From Zygaena filipendulae (taxonomy: Eukaryota; Arthropoda; Insecta; Lepidoptera; Zygaenidae): a stretch of DNA of 64,000 nt. Positions within the stretch are counted from its first letter, which is position 1; every line of letters begins with the position of its first letter. The stretch spans positions 3,224,001 through 3,288,000 of the forward strand of contig OU015665.1 in the NCBI GenBank assembly GCA_907165275.2. Direction: 5' to 3'. Under the pieces are notes generated by a model that worked only from the letters and a program-made list of their open reading frames with translations, was not told the DNA's origin and made no database searches. The translations under genes were made by a program, and so were the position numbers. Below are positions 18,701-28,332 of this stretch, piece by piece.

Positions 18701-19527
18701 TCGACTTCCAGAAGGCGGCCGTCGAGCGCGACCCCAAGATATACCACCCGGTGGCGCTGCGCGTGACGCCGGACGCGAGCGCGCTGCCCGCGCCCGGCGA
18801 CGCGGACGCGCGCGCCAGCGCCTCGCCGCGCCGGGACGAGTTCGCGCACGCGTTCGAGCCGGCCAGCCCGCCGCCGCCGCAGCCGCCGCCGCCCAACGGC
18901 GCCGCCGACATCAAGCCCATCCAGCGGCCGCAACCCAAGAAGCCGCCCAAGAGCGCGGGCGCGCTGCCGCCGCCGCCGGCGCGCGAGTGGGCCGCGCCCC
19001 CCGACGGCGCGGACGCGGGCCCGCACTCGCTGCAGTACGCGCCCAAGAAGGAGCCGCCGCCGCCGCCGCCGCCGCGCCCGCTGCGCAACCACGCGCGCTC
19101 CAGCTCGCTCGACCTCAACCGGTTCAAGGGCGCGCCGCCGCCGCAGCCGCCGCCGCGCACCTCGCCCTCGCCCGCCTCGCCGCCCGCGCGCCGCCTCGTC
19201 GGCCAGCGCAGCGAGGGCGAGCCCCCCGCGCCCGCCGCCGCCGCCGCCGCCGCCCCCGGCCCCGCCCCCGCCGTGCCGCGTGAGTACGAGGGCGACGGCT
19301 TCGGGCTGAACCGCGAGGACGCGCCCAAGATGCACGGCGCGTTCGAGGTGTACCGCAAGCCGTCGCGCGAGCCCTCGTGCGAGGCGGACCCGGACGCTAA
19401 GTGCCTGCAGGAGCAGAACGCGGTGCTGCACCGCGTGTGCCGCGCGCTGTGCGCCGAGCTGGCCGACGTGCAGCGCGAGCGCGAGGCGCTGCAGGTGCGG
19501 CTCGACGCGCGCTCCACGCCCGTCTAG
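12709..19527 (+). CDS. Reps: RalBP1-associated Eps15-homology domain protein (REPS family)
   Basis: Five exons: 12709-12858, 12949-13350, 14762-14918, 17625-17793 and 18333-19527. All have GT-AG junctions and join in phase to give 690 residues ending in TAG. EH domain 1 covers about residues 8-105 (ETEMRYFGDLF through RKQFYSALKLIA), and the family signature DLPLPRF follows. EH domain 2 starts at W263 and includes RKIWQLSD with the NPF-pocket tryptophan W310, and an EF-hand loop D314-E325 (DINKDGMLSLEE) with good calcium ligands. Then come a very proline-rich segment (about 345-620) and a C-terminal coiled coil of about 45 residues, the place where RalBP1 binds in vertebrate REPS1. Known family role: endocytic adaptor linking Ral signalling to NPF-containing partners. 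The last exon is strikingly GC-rich against AT-rich introns. A start at 12709 is supported by immediate entry into EH1. Confidence 0.92.
13351..14761 (+). other. Reps intron 2
   Basis: Bounded by GGG|GTGAGT and ATATTTTCAG. AT-rich, with no recognisable exon or repeat family. Confidence 0.6.
15030..15190 (+). mobile_element. Retroelement-like 3' fragment in Reps intron 3
   Basis: It contains TTGGTGAAAACCGCATGAAAA, a GACAGACAGACAGAC run and a GCGGCGGAGGACTTTATTTTA end, a combination common in lepidopteran dispersed repeats. Its complement flanks the copy near 6130-6200. No coding remnant. Confidence 0.45.
16545..16826 (+). mobile_element. CRE-bearing MITE family, copy 2 (near full length)
   Basis: It runs from TTAGTGCCTCAGTTAGAAAA to TCTACAAGACGGACTAA, with degenerate inverted ends of the TTAGTCCGTC type. 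The core holds two TGACGTCA palindromes (near 16662 and 16710) and the TACGTAAAAAAAG / ATACGTGT block shared with the other copies. Located in Reps intron 3, same orientation as copies 1 and 3. Confidence 0.65.
16962..17207. repeat. Tandem duplication, two units of about 122 bp
   Basis: Unit 1 begins TTGCAGCTGAATAAAT at 16962 and unit 2 TTGCAGCTGAATAATT at 17084. Both contain TCGCTTTATTTAAAACAAACC and end in CCTTTTTGATGGTTG. The units have diverged from each other. Confidence 0.7.
17316..17503 (-). mobile_element. CTAGCTG dispersed element copy in Reps intron 3
   Basis: A reverse copy: AATCCTTACTAATAT, GTGAGTTTGTTTGTTTCACG, AACGGCTCAACCGATCATC, GGGTACAGAGAAGGACATAG, ending GGGGAACAGCTAGT. 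It lies about 120 bp before Reps exon 4. Confidence 0.75.
17830..17955. mobile_element. Foldback element beside Reps exon 4
   Basis: An imperfect inverted repeat. GGCAATCGAACCGGTGCTCG, then GGTTTAAAC, pairs with TATCGGGTTGAAAC and AAGCACCGGGCTAATTGCC. It ends in CTATCTATAGC. It starts fewer than 40 nt after the exon 4 donor at 17793. A related copy lies in the Reps 3'UTR (19555-19668). Confidence 0.6.
18108..18167 (-). mobile_element. CTAGCTG dispersed element fragment
   Basis: Contains AACCCGGAATCCCCGCGGGG and AAAATTACCGCGGATGA, the GC-rich head of the family in reverse orientation. Truncated, in Reps intron 4. Confidence 0.6.
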
Positions 19528-20201
19528 TGCCCGCCACGCGCGCAGTCGGACAGGCCACCCGGTTTTACACCCACTCCTTGGGTCTAAACCAGATTTAAAC
19601 CCGGTACGAGCCTGGGCGTGTACAGCCTTTTACCGGATTTAAACCGGGTTGAGTGCCCATCTATAGCGACACACCACAGACGACACAACACCATACACGA
19701 TATATTGAGGTCATTTTCAGCCCTCTTTACCGTGCTGACAATCTATTTATCGTAAACGCCATAGAAAACTAAAGAACGTTCTTCTACTTGGACTAAAAGA
19801 CTTTTGATGAGACAATCTTATGTGGCTACGAGATAAGTTCCTTAGTTTTCTAAAGCATTAAAGATTGCTGATAGTCGACTTGGCTAAGGAAGCGTCATCG
19901 GTGACGATGGGACTGGGTGATTTTTATAACAAAATGCAAAATGCCGGGAATAGTCGAGGCTGGTAAAACTCTGCCCTGTGACGAAACGATCAGCGCACAT
20001 TCTCTAAACTAACACCGATCGCACATCGAAAATGAAGTCTTAATTTATTAATGTTAAAACATTAGAACACCAGATGAGCCTTAGTTAAACTTGAAATTGA
20101 AACTTGAAATAGCCTACCCAAGCCTAATTAGTACCTAAATTTCATAATTCTAAGTTCACTAATCGAGATTTTACTACTAACTGCTTTCAAATCATAATAA
20201 A
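19528..20201 (+). other. Probable Reps 3'UTR with candidate poly(A) signal
   Basis: From the Reps stop to AATAAA at 20196-20201. It includes the foldback element. The transcript end is not determined. An ATTAAA at about 19857 is an alternative. Confidence 0.35.
19555..19668. mobile_element. Foldback element in Reps 3'UTR
   Basis: Contains CACCCGGTTTTACACCCACT, TTTAAACCCGGTACGAG, TTTACCGGATTTAAACCGGG and CCATCTATAGC. The design and end sequence match the foldback at 17830-17955. It begins 28 nt after the stop codon, so it would be transcribed as a strong hairpin in the mRNA. Confidence 0.55.
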
Positions 20202-20344
20202 AAGGGATCGCATTCGCACTCGAAAAATCTCATGCCTTCTGAGACATGACATTTATAAAGAAATGGGCATGATGATAAGGTATAAAAATCAAAATCTTAT
20301 TTAGTTAGTTAGTAAAAAAATTATTAAAAAAATACTTAGGATAA

Positions 20345-20550
20345 AACGCATTAAAGTTTAGGAGTCCCGGTCGCGACGTCACAACTTCATAAGTACATAT
20401 ACAGTGTACCTAGGTCTGACGTCACACGGAATTTCAACTTAATGTATCGCCGTTATTTTTTGATTACGTAAAAAAAGGGAAAATACTTGTCGAATATTTT
20501 TTATTAATCTACAAGCCGAACTGCAAATTAAAATTTAGTCATCTAGCCCA
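20345..20550 (+). mobile_element. CRE-bearing MITE family, copy 3
   Basis: Shares GCATTAAAGTTTAGG, TGACGTCACACGGAATTTC, TAATGTATCGCCGTTATT, TACGTAAAAAAAGGG and AAATTTAGTCATCTAG with copies 1 and 2. Its inverted end is mutated to AAGCCGAACTG. Confidence 0.65.
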
Positions 20551-20744
20551 TTGATGGGGGAATATGCACAATAGAGCAGATACTATTTTTCATGATACTT
20601 CTGCGGCATCAATACCTGATATCAAAAAGTAAGCATAGAGAATGTCTAAAGTATAGAGAATGGTGCGCTGCTACCGGCCATATTAGGTACTAGTATCCTG
20701 GGCTTGTGGAACTTTTCCTACCTAATACAGCAGGGTTAGCCAAC

Positions 20745-20925
20745 TTGTTATTCTACAATCGTTGGCGCATAGAGTAACGAATCGTCTTGCCACTTGGTCA
20801 GTCAATCAAAACTCCAGTTTTCAAGTGGTCGCGTAAAACTAGAGTTTTGATTGGCTGACCATAGTTTTCTATTCTAGTTTTCTATGCGTTAACGATTGTA
20901 GAATGTCAACTTGGCTAACCCCGCA
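20745..20925. mobile_element. Long foldback (hairpin) MITE
   Basis: The left half GCCAACTTGTTATTCTACAA, then CGTTGGCGCATAGAG and CAATCAAAACTCCAGTTTT, pairs with AAAACTAGAGTTTTGATTGG, CTATGCGTTAACG and GATTGTAGAATGTCAACTTG on the right. Single-copy relics of the same end (TAGTCAACTTAGCTA, TAGTCGACTTGGCTAA) lie near 59205 and 19875. Confidence 0.65.
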
Positions 20926-20929
20926 GGTG

Positions 20930-22360
20930 CGACACAATTATAAATACATATTTTATTTTACACCATTGATAAACTAAATATTTAAGATAACATAGTCGGA
21001 AACGCAAAAATATCCATACAAGATAAACCTGTATGTAGGGTTTTTTAACAGTCACTGAAAACGACGAGATGTTCTTTTAGGGTAAGAGTTGTAAGAATCA
21101 GGCAGCGTTACGTCGCATGCATTAGTACGAATATTAGATACTTATTCAATCAAAAATTTTCGACAGTTGATTTTATTTTTCGTTTTTATTCATCGACGTC
21201 ACTTTTTGTAAAGAATAAGGACATTTTTGTATGAAACTGTGAATCTGTCATATTTTTTTTTTTTGGTGTGTTGGTGTCTTTGTTGTTTAGATCTGTCATT
21301 TATTCCATTTTTAGCCGACTTCCAAAAAAAGGAGGAGGTTCTTAATTCGTCTGTATGATTTTTTCATTCGTTGTTAAAATCACGTTTCCAACGTCTATAT
21401 TATTACGATCAAATGAGAGGATCTTTATTAATTTTATTTTATTAATAATAACCAGTCCTAGTGTAACCTGCGACCAAATTTTTCACCAATATTATGTCTA
21501 TGTTTTGTAATAATGGATAGATTTCGATTTCAAGAGGCTATTATGCTAAAGTCTTATGTTCCTTACACTAACTATACTTTCGCAATGTTAGTTCTTTTGT
21601 GCTATCCATTTCTTCAACATACAATGCCACTGTCAATCTTTCTCTAAATGGTATAATTTTTATACATTTCGCAAAAAAAAATAAAAATATAATATATTTT
21701 AGCTGTGTTTTTTGTTAGCTAATCTATATAAAATTGGAGTGTCGCTTTGTAATTCCAAATTAACAGCTTTTTCATTAAATTCACATGAAAGGATATCGTG
21801 CTATATCTTCCTATGTGAATGTGACGTTATTTATTTGTAAGGTAAACAACATTATTACATATTTTGATATAGGTAATGATATTTTTAGTTTGCAACGACG
21901 GAACGCAAGGTTCGATTTCAGTCTTTGTATGTTAAAAACAATTCCACCATAGTGAAATCTTTACTTTAATCGCGTCCAATGTCTAAATTTTATCGTATCA
22001 CAAATTTTATGTCTTAGAATGGAAAATGTTTTGTATCTTATTCTACCTAGTGTGTATTTTATATCTATATTTTAAGATACTACAGAGTGACGCTAGATGC
22101 TTGTGTAGCATTCCCTTGTGTCTTTATTACACAATTAATATTACTTTACAGGTGTAAAGATGAACGAGGGACATTTATCCAAAGAGGATATTCAGTACCT
22201 ACACGATTGTCGTCCTTAATGTCTTTGACGTAAGTCGTAATCTATACTACAATATTATACCGAGGTAAAGTTAGTGAGTTTGTGACGTTGTAGGTGGTAA
22301 TTTTTGGATTTACTGAAACGATTTAAAAAATTCTTTTACTTATGGAAAACTGCGGTAGTC
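20930..22360. other. Intergenic AT-rich DNA
   Basis: No gene found. A short repeat piece, GCCGACTTCCAAAAAAAGGA, lies at about 21315-21345 (the complement of the 11.2 kb fragment, also near 37700). The rest is unassigned. Confidence 0.5.
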
Positions 22361-22362
22361 CT

Positions 22363-22445
22363 GAGTGACATAGGGTACTTACTATCCCGGGATTCCCACA
22401 GGAACTCCGGAATTACCGCGGGTGAAACCGCGGAGGACCGCTAGT
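22363..22445 (-). mobile_element. CTAGCTG dispersed element fragment
   Basis: GACATAGGGTACTTACTATC, then GGGATTCCCACAGGAACTCC and a GGGTGAAACCGCGGAGGACC end with CTAGT. Reverse orientation. Confidence 0.7.
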
Positions 22446-22551
22446 AATCCAATAAAAAGTTATTCACAATAACTGAGCGCGCAAATTAACAACGAGCTGG
22501 CGGATAGTACCTTACCCGAAATTCTAAATAGGCATGTTGACTAATTGTTTT

Positions 22552-23028
22552 TTAGCCTGTCTTGTAGATTAATACAAAATATTGGACACGTATTTTTTCT
22601 TTTTTTTACGTAATCAAAAAATAACGGCGATACATTGAGTTGAAATTTCGCGTGACGTCACTATTCGGGCAGTTTGTATGGCGGTTTTAGCGGTTAGTGA
22701 CGTGAGGTTCGGGGGAGTAAAATCTTGGACTAGCTCAAATAAAAGATATATTTTGTAAATTAGAGCTTTTGTATTCTTAAAATCGTATCTAGTTCTCTAA
22801 AAGTCAAAAGTCAAATTTCTTAAAATATAAAAGAAACAGATATAAAAATAAATAACAAATATTAGAAATGAGTCAGGATATCATAACGAGTGGCATACGG
22901 CCGCCTCGTTACAACGTCACGACCCCTCACCCTAAACTTTATTGCGCTTTATCTATATATTTTAATTTATTTGAAAAAGCAAAAAATACGTGTCTATTGT
23001 TTTTTTTATTTTCTAACTGACGGACTAA
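22552..23028 (-). mobile_element. CRE-bearing MITE family, long copy 4 with both inverted ends
   Basis: Left end TTAGCCTGTCTTGTAGATTA and right end TCTAACTGACGGACTAA form inverted termini of the TTAGTCCGTC type. The interior holds the family core in reverse orientation (TACGTAATCAAAAAATAACG, GCGTGACGTCACTATTC), then about 200 bp not seen in copies 1-3, then CCTCACCCTAAACTTTATTG. The extra segment includes GGATATCATAACGAGTGGCA, which recurs inverted near 58830, so it may be a nested insert. Confidence 0.65.
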
Positions 23029-23142
23029 TTAGAATTCCCATCCCCATTCAATGCGCCTTTATACTTTATAATTTCGCCAATTTCTCGTGTAATAAAAAAT
23101 ATTAAGTATTGTATTACTTAAAGTTAATTAAGATAGATTCAT

Positions 23143-23228
23143 GATTCATGCTTAAATTTAACTTTAAAAAAATACATGGTAAAGTATTGTACCATGTATT
23201 TTTTTAAAGTTAAATTTAAGCATGAATC
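23143..23228. repeat. Perfect 39-bp inverted repeat with 8-nt loop
   Basis: Arms 23143-23181 and 23190-23228 are exact complements by eye. The left arm starts GATTCATGCTTAAATTTAAC and the loop is AAGTATTG. An RNA from either strand would form a long perfect stem. No coding sequence, terminal motif or second copy is seen. Confidence 0.85.
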
Positions 23229-25378
23229 TAGTGCTTGGAAGATGTCCCTCGTTAAAACTTACATAGTACCTATATAAAAGTAGGAGTAACGCATGAAATA
23301 AAAACGCCGTCGGAGACAATTTTTTTTGAAGATAATGTGAATGTTGTAAGTAATTTAGTGTAATTAATGTATAAAAAGAAAAACAAAAATTAAATCAAGT
23401 GAAGGAAAATGAAAGACAACATACGAAAATTAAAGACTTGTGTTGGCTGGTCTTAACTGACAGGCAAATAGATTAAGTGCTGCGGTGTCGTGTACAAATA
23501 TTCACCGGCAGCGGAACACGTTATACATACAAACAAAACTGTATGAAATATATTATTTTATTAACTATATTATTATATTTAAATACAACTGGAGAGTGAA
23601 ATGAAAAACAGTTTGTATTGTATAAAATAAGAATATTGTCAAAGTATTTATCGTTTTATTAATTTTAGTCGTATCGTTAAGAATATTATTATGTAATTTT
23701 TATTGACTCTTTATCGTTACGCTCGCGCTGCCCAATGTTCCTGTAAATAACATGTTTAATTATATTTCGCGTTTCCAAAATTAATGTTAGTCGCCACGTC
23801 TAGGTGCTCGGGCCGCGCCGCGCCGGCGCCCGCTGATGCTTATTGTCCTCACTTGGTCCCCACTTTGACCCTAGTGATTTACATTTTGGTCCAACTTTTG
23901 TACTACTAATTATCACCATACCTTTCCTATTTATATATGTTTCATAAAAAAATATACAGTAATGCTTAATTATTACGATTGTAGCAAAATTATGTACAAT
24001 AAATTTATTTAAAAATGTTATTTGTGTTTTAAATGGTGCGTTGATATTTTGTGCGGGGTAACTAGCAACTGACCGCCTACTCACCCACAGCACTCCGGGT
24101 TTCTTACCGCCATTTTATAAGTAAATTGATTTTGCGATCCTCAGAGTTGTAGATTTATATAGAAAGAAACGTAACGTTAGGAATAGGTAAATACGTGGTT
24201 ATAAAATAGGTAATACTGTTTTAAAAGGTGGACTGGTAACAGGTCCCTCGTATTGATGGACGGTGATTGTGTGACCAGTGTTTATCATAATATCAGAATT
24301 TGTCGATAATATTATGACGTAATTCAGAAGTTTTCACATCTAGCGAATTTTGTCACCCCTTCTGACTAGGCGCCTGCCCAGCCCTTAATTTTGGAGGAGA
24401 TCACCAAGTAAATTATTACTGAAGCTTTGGAAAATAAATAGCCATTATCTTTTTATTCTTTTATGAAACTTTTTACAAACCAAACTTGAATGAAAAATGT
24501 GTGTTCTTTTGCCACTTTTCTTTCAAGTTTCTTTGTTCAGAGAGCTTGCTCGGGTCGTCTTTGGGGGGGTCATGACCTCCTGCCACCCCCCTGTGCACGC
24601 GCATGCTTCTGACACGAATTCGAAATGTGATATAAAAAAACAGCTAAGTGCTTGATGCCACCCACTCTATAGTAATTCTTATTCTTATTTATAGTTAAGG
24701 TTACTTGGAAGAAATTGCACTTTAGCAATGAGGCCGCCCTTTGTTGCCTACTTTAGTTATTTTTCTATGTATTTTTATTATCATGGTAACAATATAGAAT
24801 ATTTGATTGATTGATTGACCATGCACGGTGAAGAAATGTATTAAAAAAAGTAAAGAAAATTCGCCGTTAAGATTGAATGTTTAATAAAGATGTATTTATG
24901 AAATTACACGATATAAATCTCATTAGTTTCACCATATTAAGTTTTTTTCAGAGTGTTCCATTCCCTATAGTTAAAAAGTAAGTCACACTTTTTACGACTT
25001 CCATAAACTCATAAGAATAGCATTGAATTGTTTTTCACCCCTTAGTTAATATATGTGTGGAGTGCCACCTCTAATATTTTGATGTTCATAATTTCACTAG
25101 CACGGTTTATAGAGTGCACTTTCTCTATACATCACTATGTATAGAGAAAGTCTCCAAATTCTCCAATTAAAACGGCTGTGAGAGACGGGCGGATATGCGA
25201 AATTAACGGGTTCCATTTTTGCTATTAGGTAAGGTATAAAATTACGATAATATTTTAAAAAGTTGTAGGTAAATCGTCGATCGTATTATGTAGCTGCAAC
25301 TGCAAGCTTACAAGTGCTGTGTTCGGACCCTGCCAAAGCTTTTAAGCTTTTGTCTTCAGTGAAAAGCAGACTGAAGTG
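23229..25378. other. Intergenic DNA between Reps and Frizzled-4
   Basis: No gene is supported. It is AT-rich with one CpG-rich patch at 23800-23835. A small perfect hairpin lies at 25118-25151 (15-bp arms ACTTTCTCTATACAT / ATGTATAGAGAAAGT). Confidence 0.5.
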
Positions 25379-25709
25379 GATTTCACCACAAAACAGAAAA
25401 TAACAGATAGAAGGGACATCAACTTAGTTTAGCATGAAAACAGATGAAAACCAGCGTCGCCGAGTGATTTTCACATTTTTTCATTTTTCATTTCAACACA
25501 AAGCTATTCATTAGGTACGTACTATAAAAAATGTAACTGTTTTCAAAATTCACAGTTTTGGGAATATTGTATTAAATATACTTGGGATGGCAGCAAAAGA
25601 AGTTTTGGATAAGTTAGAGCATTTGCTCTACCTACTTCCTTGGAACGGTAGCGCGCCTGCCCCGCCTACATGTCCTCTCTAGTTAATTTATTTGCTCTGT
25701 GGATTTCAC
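25379..25709. mobile_element. Non-autonomous hAT-type MITE with 8-bp target duplication
   Basis: The element covers 25387-25701 (315 bp). It is flanked by a perfect 8-bp direct repeat, GATTTCAC (25379-25386 and 25702-25709). The ends are inverted: CACAAAACAGAAAATAACAG and the complement of the right end, CACAGAGCAAATAAATTAAC. An 8-bp duplication with CA...TG ends is typical of the hAT superfamily. It is non-coding. A second copy is at 50650-50987. Confidence 0.8.
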
Positions 25710-25979
25710 TATCCTTGTACGCGATTGCCTTCTAATCCGAAAACGGAAATATACATAGGTACTTACATATTAATATCTAATTAGGAAGTTCCGTATACAT
25801 ATTTATTATTTGTGTATTTTTCTAAAAATATAACAAAATACAAGCAGCTTCTGATAATAAAATTATTGTACCTACGTATCTTTGTTATCAAGAATCGATA
25901 TACTTACCTATACCTACTGATTGCGTGCCGCGAGTAAGGTACCTACCTACATCGGCTGCCGGTATCTACACTCGGTGAT

Positions 25980-26328
25980 ATCAAGTGATAACGAAGTGAC
26001 ACGGTGCCGGCGACGCTCGCTCTGATGTACTCCAATATAACGACTTCACTGGGCTCCCGCTAGTCCTCGTTAATCCTTTAGTTGGGCGCGACGCGGTATC
26101 CCGCATACCTGCGCTGGCACCTTTTTTGTTTGTTTGTGGAAGGCAACGGGCACCGCGCCGCGACCCCGCGCCCGCGCTCGCCCCCTCGCCGCGCCCGACA
26201 ACACAACGTCTCGAGAGTTGAAGTTCGACGCACGTACCGTGCATCAGCGAAACGCGCGCGCGTAAACACACTCGATTAAAATGCGATCTTTCATCTAATT
26301 TGCCGGATATACTACCTAATCGACAAAT
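25980..26328 (+). promoter_or_regulatory. CpG-rich Frizzled-4 leader / promoter region
   Basis: The base composition shifts sharply from AT-rich to CpG-rich at about 25980, directly before the fz4 ATG, as expected for a 5'UTR or promoter. It has GC-rich runs such as CGCGACCCCGCGCCCGCGC near 26158. No TATA box was recognised and the start site is not resolvable. Confidence 0.4.
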
Positions 26329-27236
26329 ATGAAGTGCATCGTTATCCTGTTATCAGTGACTTTAGTGGTCGGAGCCGCCGCCGAGGCGTCCGTACGGACA
26401 TGTGAACCCATCAAAGTGGCGATGTGCAAGAACATTGGATACAATCAGACCGGAATGCCCAATTTGGCGCGGCACAGCCTGCAGGCGGACGCCGATATCA
26501 CCCTGCAGACGTTCAGTCCTCTGGTGCAGTACGGTTGTTCGTCGCAGTTGCATCTTTTCCTGTGTTCGGTTTATGTGCCCATGTGTACTGATAAAGTAGC
26601 CCTGCCGATCGGACCGTGCAGAGGTCTCTGTGAAAGTGTTTACGCTAGATGTTACCCAGTACTGCGCGGGTTTGGGTTCCAGTGGCCGGCCGAGTTGGAT
26701 TGCTCGTTGTTCCCGGCGGAGAATAACCACGAGCACATGTGCATGGAGGGTCCCGGGGAGCGCGCGCCGCCCGTCGGATCAGTGCCCCTGGACAACGGGA
26801 GCGTCGGCGGCCGCGGCGCTTGTCGGCGGCTTCTCAACTCCGACAGCTGGGTGTGGGTCAGGGGATCGTCGCGCTGCGCACAGTTTTGCGACGCTGAAGT
26901 GTTATGGGAGACCGGCGAGCGTAAAGCGGCCGAGGTGTGGCTGGCTACATGGGCGGCGCTGAGTTTCGTCTGCACCCTCGCGGCTGTAGGCGCGCAGTTG
27001 GCCTGTGGAGATCGCGGTGGGGCTGGCGAGAAAGCATTGGTGCTGGTGGCGCTGTGCCGCTGCGCCGCTGCGGCTGGCTGGGGAGTGCGCGCTGCCGCCG
27101 GCAGGGCTGCCGCTGGCTGCGCCAAGGACTCGACGTCCCCTACTAGAATGTTACTGGCGCACGATGGATTGGCCAACCCTAACTGTGCTGTAGTTTTCCT
27201 GCTTCTGTATTACTTCGGGCTTGCTTCGTCCGTTTG
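26329..27236 (+). CDS. fz4: Frizzled-4 Wnt receptor, exon 1 (signal peptide, cysteine-rich domain, TM1-2)
   Basis: Starts at ATG 26329 with a hydrophobic signal peptide (about residues 1-19). The Frizzled cysteine-rich domain follows, with all ten cysteines at positions 25, 33, 70, 79, 86, 97, 101, 108, 125 and 138, including the conserved YGCSSQLHLFLCSVYVPMC and NNHEHMCMEGP stretches that point to the Fz4 subgroup. There are N-glycosylation sequons at Asn39 and Asn156, a linker with extra cysteines (C165, C183, C187), then TM1 (about 203-222), TM2 (about 234-252) and the start of TM3. The exon ends TCC-GTT-TG|GTAAGT in the middle of TM3. Wnt binding by the CRD at the cell surface is established for the family. 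The exon is GC-rich compared with its surroundings. It continues at 59743. Confidence 0.9.
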
Positions 27237-27267
27237 GTAAGTTTTTGTAATTTTTCGTATATATGTA

Positions 27268-27512
27268 TATATGGACATGGATAAGCAATAGTTTGTTAAC
27301 CCACATTGGAGAAATTTTATGTAAATCGTGTTTTAAAAGTATAGGGCCATTTTGTTTCAACATTTTTTATGTTGAATATTTAGTTACATATTTAAGCAGT
27401 GTAATTAGGCAAACACATAATTAAAAAACGTTCCCCAACTCTCAATAAATTGTTCTGAATCAATAACTTAATTTTGTTGGTTAACATGTTATTGCTTATC
27501 CGCGTCCATATA
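27268..27512. mobile_element. TATATGGAC...GATAAGCAATA inverted-repeat MITE
   Basis: Inverted ends TATATGGACATGGATAAGCA and the complement of the right end, TATATGGACGCGGATAAGCA, continue into AATA...GTTAACC. Non-coding interior. Related copies are at 40038-40274 and 9080-9213. It begins about 30 bp inside fz4 intron 1. Confidence 0.75.
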
Positions 27513-28109
27513 AGAGTTATGTACTCTACCTTATGATTTCTCTAATAACATTTGTATTGAAAACTATGAAGGTATAAATAGATAGTTATAATACCTACAA
27601 TCGGCTTAGCGCTCGTTGTTAACGAGAAACCCCCAAAATTTAAGAAAGAGATTTCAAATTCACCTTCATATTAATAGAACCCTTTTTGGTGTTGCATATG
27701 ATTTCCAGCTAAGAAGGTAGGCACTACTTACAATGGGTACCCACCTTGAAACCCGAAACCCAAAATGGATCCCTTGCCCTTTCAGAAAACGCGTTTCGGA
27801 TTTTAACTTTGTCGCCTATCAATAATGTTTTGTCAGGTTCGTTTGTAAAGATGCCGCGTTCTAACTCCTATTTGTTTGTTCGAATGTGTGCTTGGAGTGA
27901 AAGACATATGTACCTACCTAAGTTATGGTAATATTATTATTGTGTTGTTTGTTGATTTGGCGAGGTTGCTATATTTAATATATATTATTGAATGCATCGT
28001 AATTCGTAGGTAATTATTTACGTATAATTCTAAGTAGGTCAGAAGGCAGGTACTAGGTAACCTATAAGTAATAAGTTGGTATTACGTCGAAAATTAATAC
28101 ATTAATTCT

Positions 28110-28275
28110 CTATACTCTGCACTTCGCTCGCGTGAATTTCAGGATTTCCTTGCGAATTTTCTAATCCTATGTACCTACCTAACTATCCAAAAGGAATACT
28201 GAACATAATATTATGTGGGCCAAGTTACCTGCATCCAAATCCGCTAACAATCGTTTATGTTTGACTGAGTAACAA
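28110..28275 (+). mobile_element. Diverged CTAGCTG element next to an A-rich tract
   Basis: CTTCGCTCGCGTGAATTTCA and the tail TGAGTAACAAACATCCAAAT are recognisable, with a degraded middle. Long A-rich runs follow directly at 28286-28332. Confidence 0.4.
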
Positions 28276-28285
28276 ACATCCAAAT

Positions 28286-28332
28286 AAAAAAAAAAAAAAA
28301 AAAAATCAAAAATTAAAAAAAAAAAAAAAAAT
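28286..28332. repeat. Poly(A)-rich tract
   Basis: Two runs of about 20 A residues separated by TC and TT interruptions, immediately after an element tail. This is consistent with a retroposition tail or a simple expansion. Confidence 0.7.

Noticed and set aside
18303..19517. Long antisense frames (404 and 360 codons) and a 300-codon alternative plus frame over the last Reps exon
   Set aside because: They exist only because the exon is so GC-rich that stops are rare. The peptides are Arg/Ala/Gly repeats with no domain, while the Reps frame has EH and coiled-coil features and valid splice phases.
23800..24093. 97-codon minus frame with a CpG-rich end
   Set aside because: Composition is mixed and no protein family is recognisable. 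It is probably chance.
26362..27176. Antisense frames of 124 and 174 codons over fz4 exon 1
   Set aside because: The fz4 frame has the full ten-cysteine CRD. The antisense peptides show no features.
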